Assembly: GCA_028023455.1 (NCBI GenBank) | Contig: JAQFVV010000962.1 | Span: forward strand, 30,001-94,000 | Direction of reading: 5' to 3' | From: Epiperipatus broadwayi | Lineage: Eukaryota; Onychophora; Udeonychophora; Euonychophora; Peripatidae | DNA: 64,000 bases | Shown: one piece after another, positions 24,771-36,625 of the stretch | Numbering within the stretch: the first letter of the stretch is position 1 | Layout: each line of letters starts with the position of its first letter | Notes under the pieces: model-generated | What the model was told of the DNA's origin: nothing | Databases searched by the model: none | The model's input: only the letters and a program-made list of their open reading frames with translations | Position numbers and translations under genes: made by a program

Positions 24771-26514
24771 ATTTTTTTAACTGAAGGATTCTCAAGAGCA
24801 TAATATTACATGGTACTATGATAGCATTACTTTGTTTCATCTTTAAATAACTCTTACAATTACTACTTCCACAGTTTTATATTCATTTGATAGTAAAACC
24901 TAAAATTAAAGTAAATGATAATTTATTAGTTCAAAGAAAAGTCTGAAGATGTCAGGAGTGCACAGAGAATAATGCTCTAAATGAATTGACTAAAATCTAG
25001 AATATTGCTGATTGGTACATTCTTTACTCTTGGGCATGCAAAAAAATTTATAAACTCCTCCTAGATCATTACTAGAAATGAACAAAACATTTATTTTCTG
25101 TAGATTGTTAAAATGTTATGATTACTTTCTGTAATTATATAAAAAATCATGTTTATGATTACACTTTTTTTTTAATATGTTTTATTTTTAAAAATACAAA
25201 TTCAAACATTTATGTCAATGATGAAACAATAACTGTGATTAATAATGCTCTGCTAAATTATAAATACAATTTTAAATTTTAGAATGGAATTTTATAGCTT
25301 TATGATGACTTAACCAAATCCATTATTTCAAGCGATGGATTGGACCTGCATCTAAAAAATCTAGAAATTAAATTTGCATTTTTTGCCATCTACTGAAAAA
25401 TTTTGCTAATATTTTTTTTTACAGCTTTAAAATTTACATATAATTCTTTTCTAATATTTTAAATATCAAAAAAAATTCAAAAGACATCAGGATAATCAAA
25501 TAAGTGAGAATTTCAGTTTCTGAAACCACATGTAGATGGCTAGTCATTATATATTTTGCAATCTTGAACTTTGTGAGATTACTTCAAGAAAATATTACGA
25601 TGATCTAAAAACTTGACTTTTTGGAAAGGTTATGATTATTTTTATATTATAATTGTGTAATAATTATTAGAAATCAAAAACATATATTATTACATATTTA
25701 TTTTTTTACAGAAATGTTTTATTTTTAAATATAAAACAATATATTCTCCTGTGTAATGTTACCATAGAGATTAAGGACATGAGAAATTCAACTGCCTAGA
25801 AATGTCATCACTAAACAGTTTGTTATAATATTTAGTGATATTGTAAAAATTCTAAAAAATTAAAAAAATTTAAAGCATAAATTGATAGATTTACTAGATA
25901 TTAAAAATATTTTGTTCAGATTTTTTAAAACAAACATCAAACAAAGATTTTTTTCATTTTGTAAATTGAATCTCCTCCACCTGAAATGTGATGATATGAC
26001 AGTGCTTTGTTTTGATTAAAATCTAGTTTATTAAAGAATTCCCCAAATCAAATGTGATTTTTAAAAATTTATTTAATTTTTAAACAAAAATAGTTATCAA
26101 ATGAGGTCAAATTTATTATATTCAGATAAATAATAATGGTTTAATATTAAAATGAAAGTTGAAAGCTTAAATCTAGTGAGAATAAAAAAATCTGTCAGAG
26201 TACATGGGTGTTAAGAATAATACATTCATGATTCACAGATTAAATTCCATCAACAAAAATGATGTTAATTTATTTTTTTCACATCATTGCAGTAATCATC
26301 AAATAAGAAAAAGTAATAGTTATGATGTATTTTATTTTACTTTATAACTTTTTTTATATTTTGCAAAGTTCAAATATAATGTTTTAATGTGTTTTTTATT
26401 TGTAAACTTACATTTCTAACAAATTAAGTCCAATTTATTGAATTCTAATATTGAATAAAAGACTAAATACTAAAATCAAACATTGAACTACTAACTTGAA
26501 CTGTGACTAAAGAT
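24771..26514. repeat. A+T-rich DNA sharing a diverged repeat with 27.4 and 38.3-38.8 kb
   Basis: 25265-25330 (ATAGCTTTATGATGACTTAA) matches 38508-38560. 26280-26505 (GTAATCATCAAATAAGAAAA through ACTAAAATCAAACATTGAAC) matches 38590-38798. 25590-25745 resembles 27400-27545. It is an old, low-identity dispersed repeat with no coding content seen. Confidence 0.5.
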
Positions 26515-26804
26515 ATAATTCAAACAATTAAAAATCTCAATTTCCTCTTTTCTTTATAAAAACTTTATTTCTTGTATATATATATCCACTTGTTCCAATG
26601 TTTCAACTATTTTTTCTTTATAGTCATTTTCAAGAATTTGCCTCCCTTCTCCAAAAAACTTTCTCTTTTTTTTTTTTTCTTTTTTGAAAAGGGAGGCAAA
26701 TCCTTGAAAATGACTATAAAGTAAAAATAGTTGGAACACATATACAAGAAATAAAGTTTTTATAAAGAAAAGAGGAAATTGAGATTTTTAATTGTTTGAA
26801 TTAT
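26515..26804. mobile_element. 290-bp near-perfect hairpin (fold-back/MITE)
   Basis: Left arm 26515-26655 starts ATAATTCAAACAATTAAAAA; right arm 26685-26804 ends TTTTTAATTGTTTGAATTAT. The arms match with few differences (a TATATATC insertion in the left arm), and the loop is a poly-T tract. The 61-residue minus frame is a read-through. No protein and no hammerhead core are visible. Confidence 0.85.
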
Positions 26805-26979
26805 ATGGTTATTTTGAAAAGAAAAAAAGGGTGGAGTGGTGATCAGAGAGTTTTTAAACAGAAGTAAATGGATTTGACTAAAGATAATGCAAAAAAACAT
26901 TGAAACATAAAATGATTAAGAATCTAAGTCTCAGATTTATAAATTAATACTAGTAAAACACATTTGTTAAAAATATTTT

Positions 26980-27345
26980 TTTCCAAGATCCTAAACATAT
27001 TTAATTTCAATATTAAGTTATATCTACCAAAAACAATTCATCCAAGTTGAAATTTATGTTTTAATTCATTTAATATGTGTCTATCTGTGTTAATAATTTA
27101 ATTAATATGCATAATTATTAACTTTACAGATCTTCAACATGGAAATCTGTGGGAAAATTATTATTGCCATGTTTTTTAAATTATGCTTGTACAAATCATC
27201 TATTGAAATATATTTTAAAAAAATTGCATATTTTTGAATAATGATTTTTTAATTAAAAAAATCCCAAAAGATCAGAATATTTGAAAAGTTGCAAGATAAA
27301 AGTATTTTAATCCTGCTTCCATGTTCTTGATGACTTTCCTTTTTT
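26980..27345 (-). pseudogene. diverged RTE LINE fragment
   Basis: 26990-27125 (TATATCTACCAAAAACAATTC; GTGTCTATCTGTGTTAATAAT) matches 34135-34260 of the full RTE copy. 27300-27340 (TTTTAATCCTGCTTCCATGT) matches 34340-34375. The segment between is more diverged. It is an old copy of the thumb/C-terminal region. Confidence 0.5.
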
Positions 27346-28195
27346 GTTCATTGATCTTGCAAGCATTTGTGAGATTACATTAAGAATATTTTTGGAATAA
27401 GAAAAAGATTGATATTTTTGTAGTTAATCAAAAATTCGTGATTATTTTCACACAGTGATTGTGTAAAATGATTAAAAATCAAAAGTATATGTTATTACAC
27501 TTTTATTTTACATATATATGTTTTACTTTTAAAAATAGAAAATAATAATCTCCAGCATAATGTTAACAAAGAAAATAAGTGTTCTGATCACATGACATTA
27601 TAAACTGATTGACAATATTGTTATAATTTTTTTGAGATATTAAAAAAATTGTAAAGCAATTTTAATAGTTTAGATCCTTTAATAAGGTAGTGGCGATCTA
27701 AACATAGATTTTTCAGTTTTGGGCAATATGATGATCTTGCAGTCACTATATTATCTCTCCATTGCTTTAAGCCTACTATAATTTTACATTACTATATGTA
27801 GTTTTTTCCACAGTTACAATTTAATTATATATATTTTGAACCTGTGGTAGTGATTTAATTGTTTTTAATAGAAAATCATGATGAATACGGGTTTTATAAA
27901 TGATTTTTGACTTTCAAGTTATTTTAGGAAGTTAATTGTCTTTATTGTCTCAGATGAGGCTGTATATCTTTCTAAATTTATATAAAGCAATCTATCATCG
28001 AAATGGTTAAAAAACTTGCGGATTGCATTATTGCATGTTAGTCGGGAAAATAATATCATGCACACATTATGTATCTTTATTATATGGAGAGATCATTTAT
28101 AGAAGTTACTGTTAACAGCCCTTAATGATTAAGAGTTGTATTTGAACAAGTTGCTAAAGAATTCATTTTTTAATTGTAAGGCATGATTTTAGAAC
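27346..28195. other. intergenic A+T-rich DNA
   Basis: 27400-27545 belongs to the diverged repeat shared with 25.6 kb; otherwise nothing is recognised. Confidence 0.45.
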
Positions 28196-28588
28196 AAAAG
28201 TAATCAATTGCATCTACAAAAGACAATAATCAGCCTGTTGCATCTAACCACAACTCAGAAAATTTCCTATTTCATCCCTGAAACCTCTAAAGACAACATA
28301 TAACAATTCCCTCAAAGTTAATGTCACATATGGCTCCTCCTATTAATCCACCAGGGCAACCAAGCCTATCAACATTGCTCCTTACCAAAGACTCTTCATT
28401 GCCTGGACTACACACTCTTTCTATATCCTTTTCCCATTTCATATGTATTCCCTTCCCATTCACCATATTGTACTTGAATTTCATTTTGACATGTAATCAT
28501 CTCTTTGTAAATCTTTTTAATTGCGTGTATTTTGTCTTTTTGATGAATAAAAGCTTTCATCACTGAGAAAAAAAAAAGTAATCAATTG
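28196..28588 (+). mobile_element. retroposed polyadenylated sequence with target-site duplication
   Basis: The direct repeat AAAAGTAATCAATTG (28196-28210) recurs at 28574-28588, immediately after a poly-A run. Between them lie about 365 bp ending in GATGAATAAAAGCTTTCATC, i.e. an AATAAA signal about 20 bp before the A tail. This is the signature of LINE-mediated retroposition of an mRNA 3' end or a 5'-truncated LINE. It is much less A+T-rich than its surroundings. An 81-residue plus-strand frame (28321-28566, MSHMAPPINPPGQPS...) runs through it, but upstream stops and the hydrophobic end make coding doubtful. The source transcript is not recognised. Confidence 0.8.
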
Positions 28589-28589
28589 T

Positions 28590-29635
28590 TATAGTTGTTT
28601 TGTGTTTGATGTAAATACACAAAAATTTCTTGGGTTCAATGCCTCTCATCCATGCTAACAACTCTCTGCATAATGATAAAAGTACATTATAATACATTGA
28701 ATGTTTGATCATGTGATAAAAATTTACTTAGTGAAGTGTGAACTGTAGAACAGTATTAAGTAATAACAGTTTACTTTCTGCAAAGCCAAATCATCATCAT
28801 CATCATCTTGAGATTACATTCCTAACTAAAAAATCCAGCTTCTGAGTATTGAAAAATATTTAATGATTAATGCAAGGAAAACTACATTTTGATACTCTTA
28901 ATGCTTTATATCTCGTTAGATATGCTACAGCTATAATAGATAAAAATCCATACAATTTCTGAAAATCTCATACAAACTTGTGAAAAAAATTTGGTAGAAT
29001 ATGAGATTGTTTTTTCTTAATACTTCTGTGCCTTTTAGAATGGATCACAAATAAATTGGCTTAGCTTAACTAAGTTAATAAAGCAAATCTATTTTTTTTA
29101 CCTTTCTGTTGCTTGTGTTTCTCACTATATTCATAAAATTACTATTGATAAAGAGTTGTTTTGCAAACTTATGCTATGTTATGCGATTTTCGCCCAAATC
29201 TACTTGCAAAAGAACATGAAATACAATAGCAACTATATTCAATATTTATTTATGAAACTGCAGCTTCATTGAGGGTCAGTTGCTATGATCTAAATAAAAG
29301 AAAGAAATCAGAATAGATAGAACATTCATTACTGTTATCATCATGTGTTAGCAGTAAAGACAAAGCCAGGACCACAAGACTTGAAAGTAGTAGATGACTA
29401 TATATATGCCATTATTAGAATTTTTGATTAATATTGTATACATAGTATATGCTAGTGAAAAGATGACTGCCTTTTCAAGATGGCCACAACCTTATTTCTG
29501 AATGTATAGCTACATAGTTTAGCTCTCGGCACAAAATTTTAAAATGTTAGCAACTCCGGATTACAAATTACTACATGAAATATGATTGTGTGTTTCATAC
29601 CTTAAACCATCTAAACACATGTAAATTTTTATATT
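28590..29635. other. intergenic A+T-rich DNA
   Basis: (CAT)n at about 28790-28805. No gene recognised. Confidence 0.5.
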
Positions 29636-30058
29636 GGACTACATCCATCATCTAATATGTGTACTGAAGGTCTTTAGAAAAAGTTCACTTTATTTAAATA
29701 TTCCAAACACATTCAACTGTTAGTAATAGCACATTAAGCAGGTTAGTATAGGATAAGTATATAAAATTTCTACTGACTGTTGATTTTGGCAGGATGGCTT
29801 AGTTGGTTAGAGCATTACCTTAAAATTCAATAATCAAGAATCTCAGGGTCCAGGTCCGAATACCATGCTAGTATTGTCACTGGTCAGGCCAGCAACACCT
29901 GAAGAAGAGGCGAGAATAATACCTCTTGAAACGTTGTGCATATATTAATCCATTTGTGCTATTACTAACAGTCTAACGTATTTGGAATATTTAAAGGAAA
30001 GTTTAATTTTTCTAAAGGCATCCAATACACATATTAGATGATGGAAATAGTCCAATAT
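29636..30058 (+). mobile_element. TIR-flanked tRNA-like/hammerhead-like SINE (family T2)
   Basis: 29636-29741 and 29949-30058 are inverted repeats of about 105 bp (GGACTACATCCATCATCTAA against TTAGATGATGGAAATAGTCC; TTCCAAACACATTC against TATTTGGAATATT). Between them a tRNA-like part (29785-29858: A box TGGCTTAGTTGG, TTAGAGCATTACCTTAAAA, B box GGTCCGAATACC) leads into CAGCAACACCTGAAGAAGAG and CTTGAAACGTTGTG. The same architecture occurs, reversed, at 61918-62405, so it is one defined family. Confidence 0.75.
29895..29939 (+). ncRNA. hammerhead-like motif of SINE family T2
   Basis: CTGAAGA 29899-29905 fits the CUGANGA core. An extra A follows, then stem GAGG/CCTC, two extra T, GAA 29928-29930, the palindrome ACGT as stem III and T as H17. 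ACAC (29895-29898) pairs with GTGC after the site, giving stem I. The additional unpaired bases beside stem II distinguish it from a textbook hammerhead, so it is only hammerhead-like. Confidence 0.4.
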
Positions 30059-30262
30059 AAAAATATGACTAGAACACCATCATCACAAATCTTTAGGAAA
30101 ACACGTTTAAATTTTATTTTTAAACTGGGCAAAACAGTTACTGGAATGTTTGGATGGATTCAAGTTGTGTATATAAATGAAGCTATGAATCACAACACTG
30201 TTTTCAAGTGGTTTGCAAGATTTTATGACGGCAGGGATAGCTTTAAAGATGATCTATAAAAG
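30050..30262 (+). pseudogene. mariner transposase N-terminal (HTH_48-type) relic
   Basis: The open frame 30038-30259 contains NFIFKLGKTVTGMF, then a worn middle, then VFKWFARFYDGRDSFKDD. This is the N-terminal DNA-binding region of mariner transposases, whose intact form has FKLGK-T, a Y/GDEAMSRT-like helix and F-W--RF--GR-S--D. It stops just after DD, and no catalytic DDE region is found downstream. It directly abuts the family-T2 TIR. A truncated relic. Confidence 0.7.
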
Positions 30263-31158
30263 TATAAAACGCTCTGTTATATTCCATGTTGTAACTTGTG
30301 ATTCAAAAACACTTGTATATATACAATAGTATATATATTTTAATGAACAAAAATAAGCCTAAATGTGAGATGTCTTAAAGCAATTTTTACACTCGTCAAT
30401 ATAGATAAAAAAAAAAATCCTGGTTCGTTTGCTTGAGAGATCATAGGTTATTTGAGTCCAGAAGAAACTTTTAGCTCTCCAGATCGCATAGCTCCAAGCG
30501 TGGATGAAAATATTTTAGTTGACTGACATATGCCCCATATTTACCCCTCCACTCCCTCTTTTTTTTTAACGACTCGTCAATTTTGTTTTATAACTCCTTT
30601 TAAAAGATAAATAAATTTAATATAAAAAAAAACCCCTCCTCCTCTTTACTAATTTAGAAATATTACCGAATAGTAAAAATGTGTTTACTTTCACCAACGG
30701 AAAGACCACTTCATCGATTAGTTTGGGCTTTATAAATGAAACATTAATGCTAAACTTAGAAATTGTCACAGCACACAATACTTGTCAAAAGTTAAATTGT
30801 TCACAATAAGAACAGCACAAAATGGATTGCTACTCCCGTGACATCTCACCACTTCTTTAAAAAAAATGAGAATAATGAAATTCAAATTGATTTTAGTGTG
30901 ATAACTTCTTCATCTTCAACAAATGCTTAATATGTAATAGGAGGAAATGTTTAAATTATAATTAAATAGATGCATTGTTTTCCATATAAAAGAGACTTAC
31001 GGTTCTTTATGAAGGATTTTAAATAGCGTCATTATTTTTATAAGTTTCAGTTGACATGAATTATTTATTTGTTTGTGAAACAACAGTTGACATTTTACAT
31101 AATTAAACAGATACACATACATTTATATACAATAAGAGATTTCGGCACTTACGTATTG
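30263..31158. other. intergenic A+T-rich DNA
   Basis: No gene or repeat family recognised. Confidence 0.5.
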
Positions 31159-31433
31159 GACCTGCTACCCGGGTTTGCGATGAAAGAATGCCGTACCTTT
31201 CTCCAACGGAGAGAAGAATAGTATTAGAGACGGCAAAATGCTATACTAAAAAGTCACAGCTGCCTGTTTTTATTTAGTATCGTAATGTGTTTATTATTTT
31301 TGTGTACAAATTTATACTTTTCGTATTGTCAAAAATTTGATTTTTTAATACGGCATTCTGCTGACGACCCCCCCCCCCCCCACTGGAGAAAGATATAGCA
31401 TTCTGCGGCGGTCGCAAGCACGGGCAGCAGGTC
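31159..31433. mobile_element. MITE-like element with G+C-rich TIRs
   Basis: GACCTGCTACCCGGGTTTGC (31159-31178) is mirrored by GCAAGCACGGGCAGCAGGTC (31414-31433). AGAATGCCGTACCTTTCTCC and its worn complement follow inside. Total length is 275 bp, with a second inner inverted piece (GACGGC and GCATTCTGC) and a poly-C run at 31368-31381. No ORF. The superfamily is unknown; no clear target duplication was seen. Confidence 0.7.
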
Positions 31434-31719
31434 GAGGTTTTTTATTTATTTAATAGCAAAATTTTATTTAAAAAATTGCAAACATGAAAGTATACTTTTT
31501 ATTATATAGGATCAATTGCCAGGAGAACTTGCAGCATCAAAGTAATAGGTTGAGCACAACAGCTGCATTCACTTGAATAAATATAGACCTTCTTCTGAAT
31601 TTTAACAACCAAAATCAATTTCAATACTTTTTCTGTACTAGCAGTTACTCTTGCCATTGATTTAACTGTTCAGAGCATGTTTATTAAAATATAATTTGCA
31701 TATATCATTATCACTTTCA

Positions 31720-32225
31720 ATTACAATCAACCCATTGGAGGATGAAGCTCTCTCCAAATTCAATCCAGTTTCTCTAATGCATAATCTCTTTTCTTCACAT
31801 CATACCAACAAATTCCCTGATTTCACCAATCCATCTCATGTACAATCATTTTCAAGGTTTTTGATAATATTTTGAGATCCAATTTAAAACTCGAATTCTC
31901 AATTTATCATTTCGTCTTTAATGCCATTGATGTCAATGATGCTTGTTTGTTTTCTCATCCATGAATATCATTTTTACTCTCTTCTTGTTATTCTAACATA
32001 TATTTTCTGATACTTCATTGAATAGACTGAAGTTCCTCTAGTGCTTTTACGTTAAAAGTTGAAGTTCCAGATCCATAAATAGGAACTATAATATATATTA
32101 AAAATGTTTCTTTTAAAAGATGTTACCAAAAATCATTCCATCGAAATTTCTAACAAAGTACTTTATCTAAGTTTAACCAAAAACAAAAAATCTGAGTATA
32201 TTTAGCAATTCTTCATAAGCAAAAC
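31720..32225 (-). pseudogene. diverged RTE LINE 3' fragment
   Basis: ACAATCAACCCATTGGAGGA and AAATTCAATCCAGTTTCTCT parallel 33,668-33,725 of the full RTE copy (CCATTATCAATCCACTGCAG; AAGTTCAATCCATCTTCTC). Later blocks (CTCAATTTATCATTTCGTCT; TTTTCTCATCCATGAATATC; CCAGATCCATAAATAGGAAC) also follow its order. It is a worn copy of the C-terminal third of ORF2. Confidence 0.65.
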
Positions 32226-32661
32226 CACCTTTAAATAGCCACCCATTGCAGGCCTCCATTTAAGTACTTCCATAAACAAACAATGAAACGTGAAGACATG
32301 ACTGGATTGGCTTTCCAATTTCTGGTAATGGAGAGATTGAATTGTTTCCGTTTTGTTTTAAACTTTAGCTAAAAATAACTAGATATTTATTTACAAACCA
32401 ATATTGATTATCTAAAACCCAAATCCTGAGCTCATTAAAACGGAAATGAAATCGTGAATTTAATCTCACTAAAATTTGACCCAATGAAGGACATGGCAAA
32501 TGGAGCAGTACCATTTCTTCACAAAATCCAAATTTAATATAAAATTATTAATTTAAAATCTTGCTCTAAAAAATACTCCATCACAAAAATAAATGTAAAC
32601 ACAGGAATATTAATTCCACAAATACAGAGATAAATAGTAGTTAATAAATAGTAGTATAACA
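32226..32661. other. intergenic A+T-rich DNA
   Basis: Nothing recognised. Confidence 0.5.
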
Positions 32662-32858
32662 GTATAACGTAAGTACATTTTAGGTGATGGGCATCTTTAT
32701 CAAAGGCAATAGATATAAAAGCTAAACAAGGTAAAAAAAACCATTACATATGGCAAACTTCAACATCAAAGGTGTGACATAATGCTTTTTTACATTTTTT
32801 AAATTTTATATCTATTGCCTTTGATAAAGGTGCTCTGCACCAAAAATGCACTTAAGTT
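32662..32858. repeat. small inverted-repeat element
   Basis: ATCTTTATCAAAGGCAATAG (32691-32710) with flanking sequence is mirrored by CTATTGCCTTTGATAAAGGT (32813-32832). Outer parts (ACGTAAGTACATTTTAGGTG against CACCAAAAATGCACTTAAGT) also match. Arms are about 55 bp and the whole about 197 bp. MITE-like, non-coding. Confidence 0.75.
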
Positions 32859-32867
32859 ATTTTGGAA

Positions 32868-32985
32868 TTAAACAGAGAAAACTCTCTAAATGTATTGCCA
32901 CTCAGTGCAAGCCAGAGTAATCAATGGATGTCAGAAGGCTTATGTAAGCATAAGAAATGGTAATCATGTGATGTTTATTTTGGAA
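32868..32985 (+). mobile_element. family-2 fragment
   Basis: Contains AGAAAACTCTCTAAATGTATTG and CCACTCAGTGCAAGCCAGAG (minus-type half) joined at GTCAGAAGGCTTATGTAAGC to ATAAGAAATGGTAATCATGT (plus-type half). It is thus a short head-to-head join of family-2 ends. No hammerhead core. Confidence 0.65.
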
Positions 32986-33637
32986 TTAATATTACTTGTG
33001 TTTAAATTAATTTAAAATCTATATTTATTCAAGATCAGTATTAACCAAAGAAGAAGAATTCTGGAAGCAATACCATTCATTATTCTCTCTAGTCTTGAGA
33101 AGGTATACAATATAAAAGTAGAATCTCTATATCAAACATGCCTTATATAAAAACTTATAAAATAAATGCATAAAAATGGAAAGAAAAATCAAAATTTGAA
33201 AAATAATATTGATGTAAACCAATAAAAATTTCTTGGCAAACCATTTGTTTGTCATAACTATGAGTTACCCTATCTAGAAAATTAACAATAATTCTTATCA
33301 AATTAAATAATAATAACAACAACAACAACAATAAAAAAACAACAAGGATAACTTAATCTAATCCACAAAACCAAGAATATCTGGAGATTTGATCAGTAAA
33401 CATGCTTTTTGTTAAAAAAATGATGTAAAAGTAAATTTCGACAATCATGTTTTAATATAAAAAATTAAATTTAATAAATAACTATTAAACTTTCAATTAA
33501 CTTAATGATTCTGAACTTTGGTTATCATAAAATATTTATAATGCTGTAGTTACTTTCATCTATTCTTCACTCTCTTATGACCATCTATAGTGATAATTTG
33601 TTAGTTTTGTATTTATTTGGTTGTAAAAACAGAAGCT
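32986..33637. other. intergenic A+T-rich DNA
   Basis: A short (AAC)n/(AAT)n run near 33306-33345; nothing else recognised. Confidence 0.5.
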
Positions 33638-33679
33638 AAATATCAATCATCATCATCATCATTATCATCAACCATTATC

Positions 33680-35770
33680 AATCCACTGCAGGATGAAGGT
33701 TTCTCCAAGTTCAATCCATCTTCTCAGATCTTTAGCTTCTCTACTCCATATCACCCCTGCACACTTTCTTATTTCATCCATCCATCTCACATGTGGTCTG
33801 TTTCTGGGTCTTTTAAATCTCTTGGAATCCAGTTTAAGATTTCAATTGTCCATCTATTATCATCTCTTCTAGCAATATGTTCAGCCCAACTCCACTTCAA
33901 TCTTTTAATTTTTTCAATGAGGTCAGTAATACCTGTTTGTTCTCTTACCCATACATTGCGTTTTTGGTCTCTTCTTGTTACTCCCAACATGCACCTCTCC
34001 ATACTTCTTTGAGTGATCTGAAGTCTCTGTATTGCTCTTTTATTAAGTGTCCACGTCTCATATCCATAAGTAAGAACTGGTAAAACATATTTGTTAAAAA
34101 CCTTCCTTTTCAAACACATAGGCATATTTCCTTTTAGTATCAACTTATTTCTACCAAAAGCACTCCAACCAAGTTTAATTCTATGATTAATTTCATCCAT
34201 TATGTTTCCATCTGTATTAATAATCTGACGAAGATATTTGTAATTGTTAACTTCTTCTAATTCATCATAATCAATAAATATTTTCATATTTTGAGCAAAT
34301 TGATTAAACATTACTTTAGTCTTTTTAACATTTATCTTTAATCCTACTTTCCTACTTTCATCTGACAACTCCTGCAACATTTTCTGCAACTCTGAAGCAT
34401 TATTTACAAAAACAACTATATTATCTGCAAAATGTAAATGACTTAAATAATCTCCATTTACTTTCACTCCTTTAGTTTCCCATTTTAATCCACAAAATAC
34501 TTCTTGTTGCACTACTGTAAAAAGTTTTGGAGATATGGAGTCACCTTGTCTTACACTCTTCTCAATGTTGACTTTTCCAGTATCATTATGTAATCTAATT
34601 GTTGCTGTTGCATTTTTATAAATATTCTTTAAAATATGACAATATCCTGGATTTATACCTTGATGATCCAATGCTTTAATAATTGAAGAAATGTTTATAG
34701 AATCAAATGCCTTTTCATAATCTACAAATCCAAAACATAATGACAACTCATATTCATTTGTTCTATCTATAACTTCTCTCAATACCTGGATATAATCTAC
34801 TGTACTAAAACTACTTTTAAATCCAGCTTGTTCTCTTGGTTGGTGGAAATCCAATGTTCTCTGTAGACGAGTTGTAATTATCTTGGTAAAATTTTTGTAT
34901 AAAACTGATAAAAGGCTGATTGGTCTGTAATTTCTAATATCTTCTTTATCACCTTTTTTAAATATTAATATTATTACTGCATTCTTCCAATCATTTGGTA
35001 CATCTTTATCATTTAGACATTTGGTATATAACTTTGCTAAAAAAATTCAATTTCTTCACCTGCTTCTTTTAATATATCAATTATAATTTCATCATTTCCT
35101 GGAGCCTTTCCTTTCTTCATACATTTAATTGCATGTCTCACTTTTTCATTTAAAATTCTGGGCAATTCAGAAGATGTAATAGATATAGGAGGTACTTGTT
35201 CTTTATTACTATATAATTCTTGACAAAAGTCTTCTACCCATTTCATGATGTTATTTCTCTTTTTAGTAATAATTCCATCTTTTCTTCTTATTGCAGATAT
35301 AAATTCCCTACCAATAGCAAAATGTTGTTTTACATTCTTGAGACTTTTATTTTCTTCAACAGTTTTCCTTGCTAGTTCACAGTTATACTTTCTTATATCA
35401 TTTTCAACTCTTTTCTGCATCATTTTACAAAATTCGAGATATTCAATTCTTTTAAATGCATCATTTTTGTATATCTTCATATTCCTTGTTTTCTTCATAA
35501 ATTCTCTAGTCTCAGTAAAAATTTTATTGGTCAATTGCTGCTTTTTTCTACCAGATATCTTTGTTGCAGTTTTTACAAGTGTATCAATTATTTTCATATT
35601 AATTTCATTCAAATCTAAATCATGTTCAAAATCTACTAATACTTGAACCCGATTTGTAAGTTCTAATTTAAATTCATTAGAATGTTTCTGAAGACTAGAA
35701 ATTTCAACTGTAAATATTGTTTTTCTTAATAATTTTTGTCTCTCTAGTTTTGCATTAATATGTATCTTAC
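33680..35770 (-). pseudogene. RTE ORF2, reverse transcriptase and C-terminal region (frameshifted)
   Basis: 35037-35770 encodes the linker region ending KCMKKGKAPGNDEIIIDILK. A one-base slip in a T run near 35,040 shifts into the frame that continues with KLYTKCLNDKDVPNDWKNAV, then NYRPISLLS, QAGFKSSFSTVDYIQ, FGFVDYEKAFDSI, VRQGDSISPKLFT and HLHFADNIVVF. The last should read FADD, so the second catalytic aspartate is Asn here. It goes on with KVMFNQFA, YKYLRQIINTDGN, LPVLTYGYETW and QITQRSMERCMLGVTRRDQ. A further slip near 33,800 separates the ending RPHVRWMDEIRKCAG and WIELGETFILQWIDNG before the stop. Inactive reverse transcriptase of the RTE type. Confidence 0.9.
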
Positions 35771-36625
35771 ATCTTAATAATCAATGAACACTTCCTATGA
35801 TAAATTTATTAAGAACATTACAATCCTGAAATATGTATTTTCTGTTAGTCAAAATATAATCTAATTCTGCTGTACCTTCATTTGGATGCTTCCATGTCCA
35901 TTTCCTTTTAACATTTTTCTCAAATAAGGAATTCATAATATAAAGTTTTTCTTTTTCATGCAAATTCCACAAGTCTATGTCCTCTCTCATTTCTATTACC
36001 ATAACCAAAATTACCTGTAGCACTTTCATCTTTCCATTGTTTACCAATTCTAGCATTAAAGTCTCCCATAACAATTTTAAAATGTTGTTTACTCTGATCA
36101 AAAGCCTTTTGTACATCCATATAAAAATCTTCTACTACTTCATCACTATGAGAACTTGTTGGGGCATAAACTTGAATTATCTGCATTTGATATCTGCTAT
36201 TAAGTTGTATAGCTAATCTTACCAGTCTGTCCGATACACCATCAATTTCCACAATGTTGTTTTCCCACTTTTTATTTATAATGAATTCTACTCCACTTGT
36301 ATTTCCATTATTTGTGCCTTTTATAATAGAGTACATGTCCACTTTTTAAATCAATTGTCTCTTCACCTTTTCTTTTAACTTCACAAAGTCCAATAATGTC
36401 CCATTTAATATAAGACAGTTCTTCTTTTAATTCTTGCAATCTTCCTTCACTTAAAAGTGATCTGCAGTTGTAAGTGCCTAAATAAAAAGTCATCAACAAA
36501 TGGCAGCCTGGGTCCACAATCAGGGGATTCTTAGCACCCTCCGTGTTCGGCCCCCAACTGCTGCCTTGGTTGGTGACTTTACAGCCTCCTGGGAATAAGA
36601 GCCATGATTTATTTTTGTCTGTCAT
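35770..36625 (-). pseudogene. RTE ORF2, AP-endonuclease domain (frameshifted)
   Basis: Three overlapping minus frames carry it. 36308-36625 has a GGCKVTNQGSSWGP leader, then LGTYNCRSLLSEGRLQEL and DIIGLCEVKRKG, the N-terminal catalytic region with the conserved Asn and Glu. 35956-36342 has VYAPTSSHSD and the catalytic MGDFNARIG block. 35781-36116 has TWKHPNEGTAELDYILTNRK and ends GSVH where SDHR should follow. The frame passes between them, so at least two indels have occurred, and the final SDH catalytic histidine motif is damaged by a small deletion with a stop near 35,782. In intact elements this domain nicks target DNA for target-primed reverse transcription. Confidence 0.85.

Noticed and set aside
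33650-33672. CRISPR-like short repeats (ATC)n and other simple repeats
   Set aside because: Simple trinucleotide tail of the LINE; no spaced direct repeats and a eukaryotic context.
33617-34083. Plus-strand ORFs over the LINE
   Set aside because: They are antisense shadows of the RTE reverse transcriptase.
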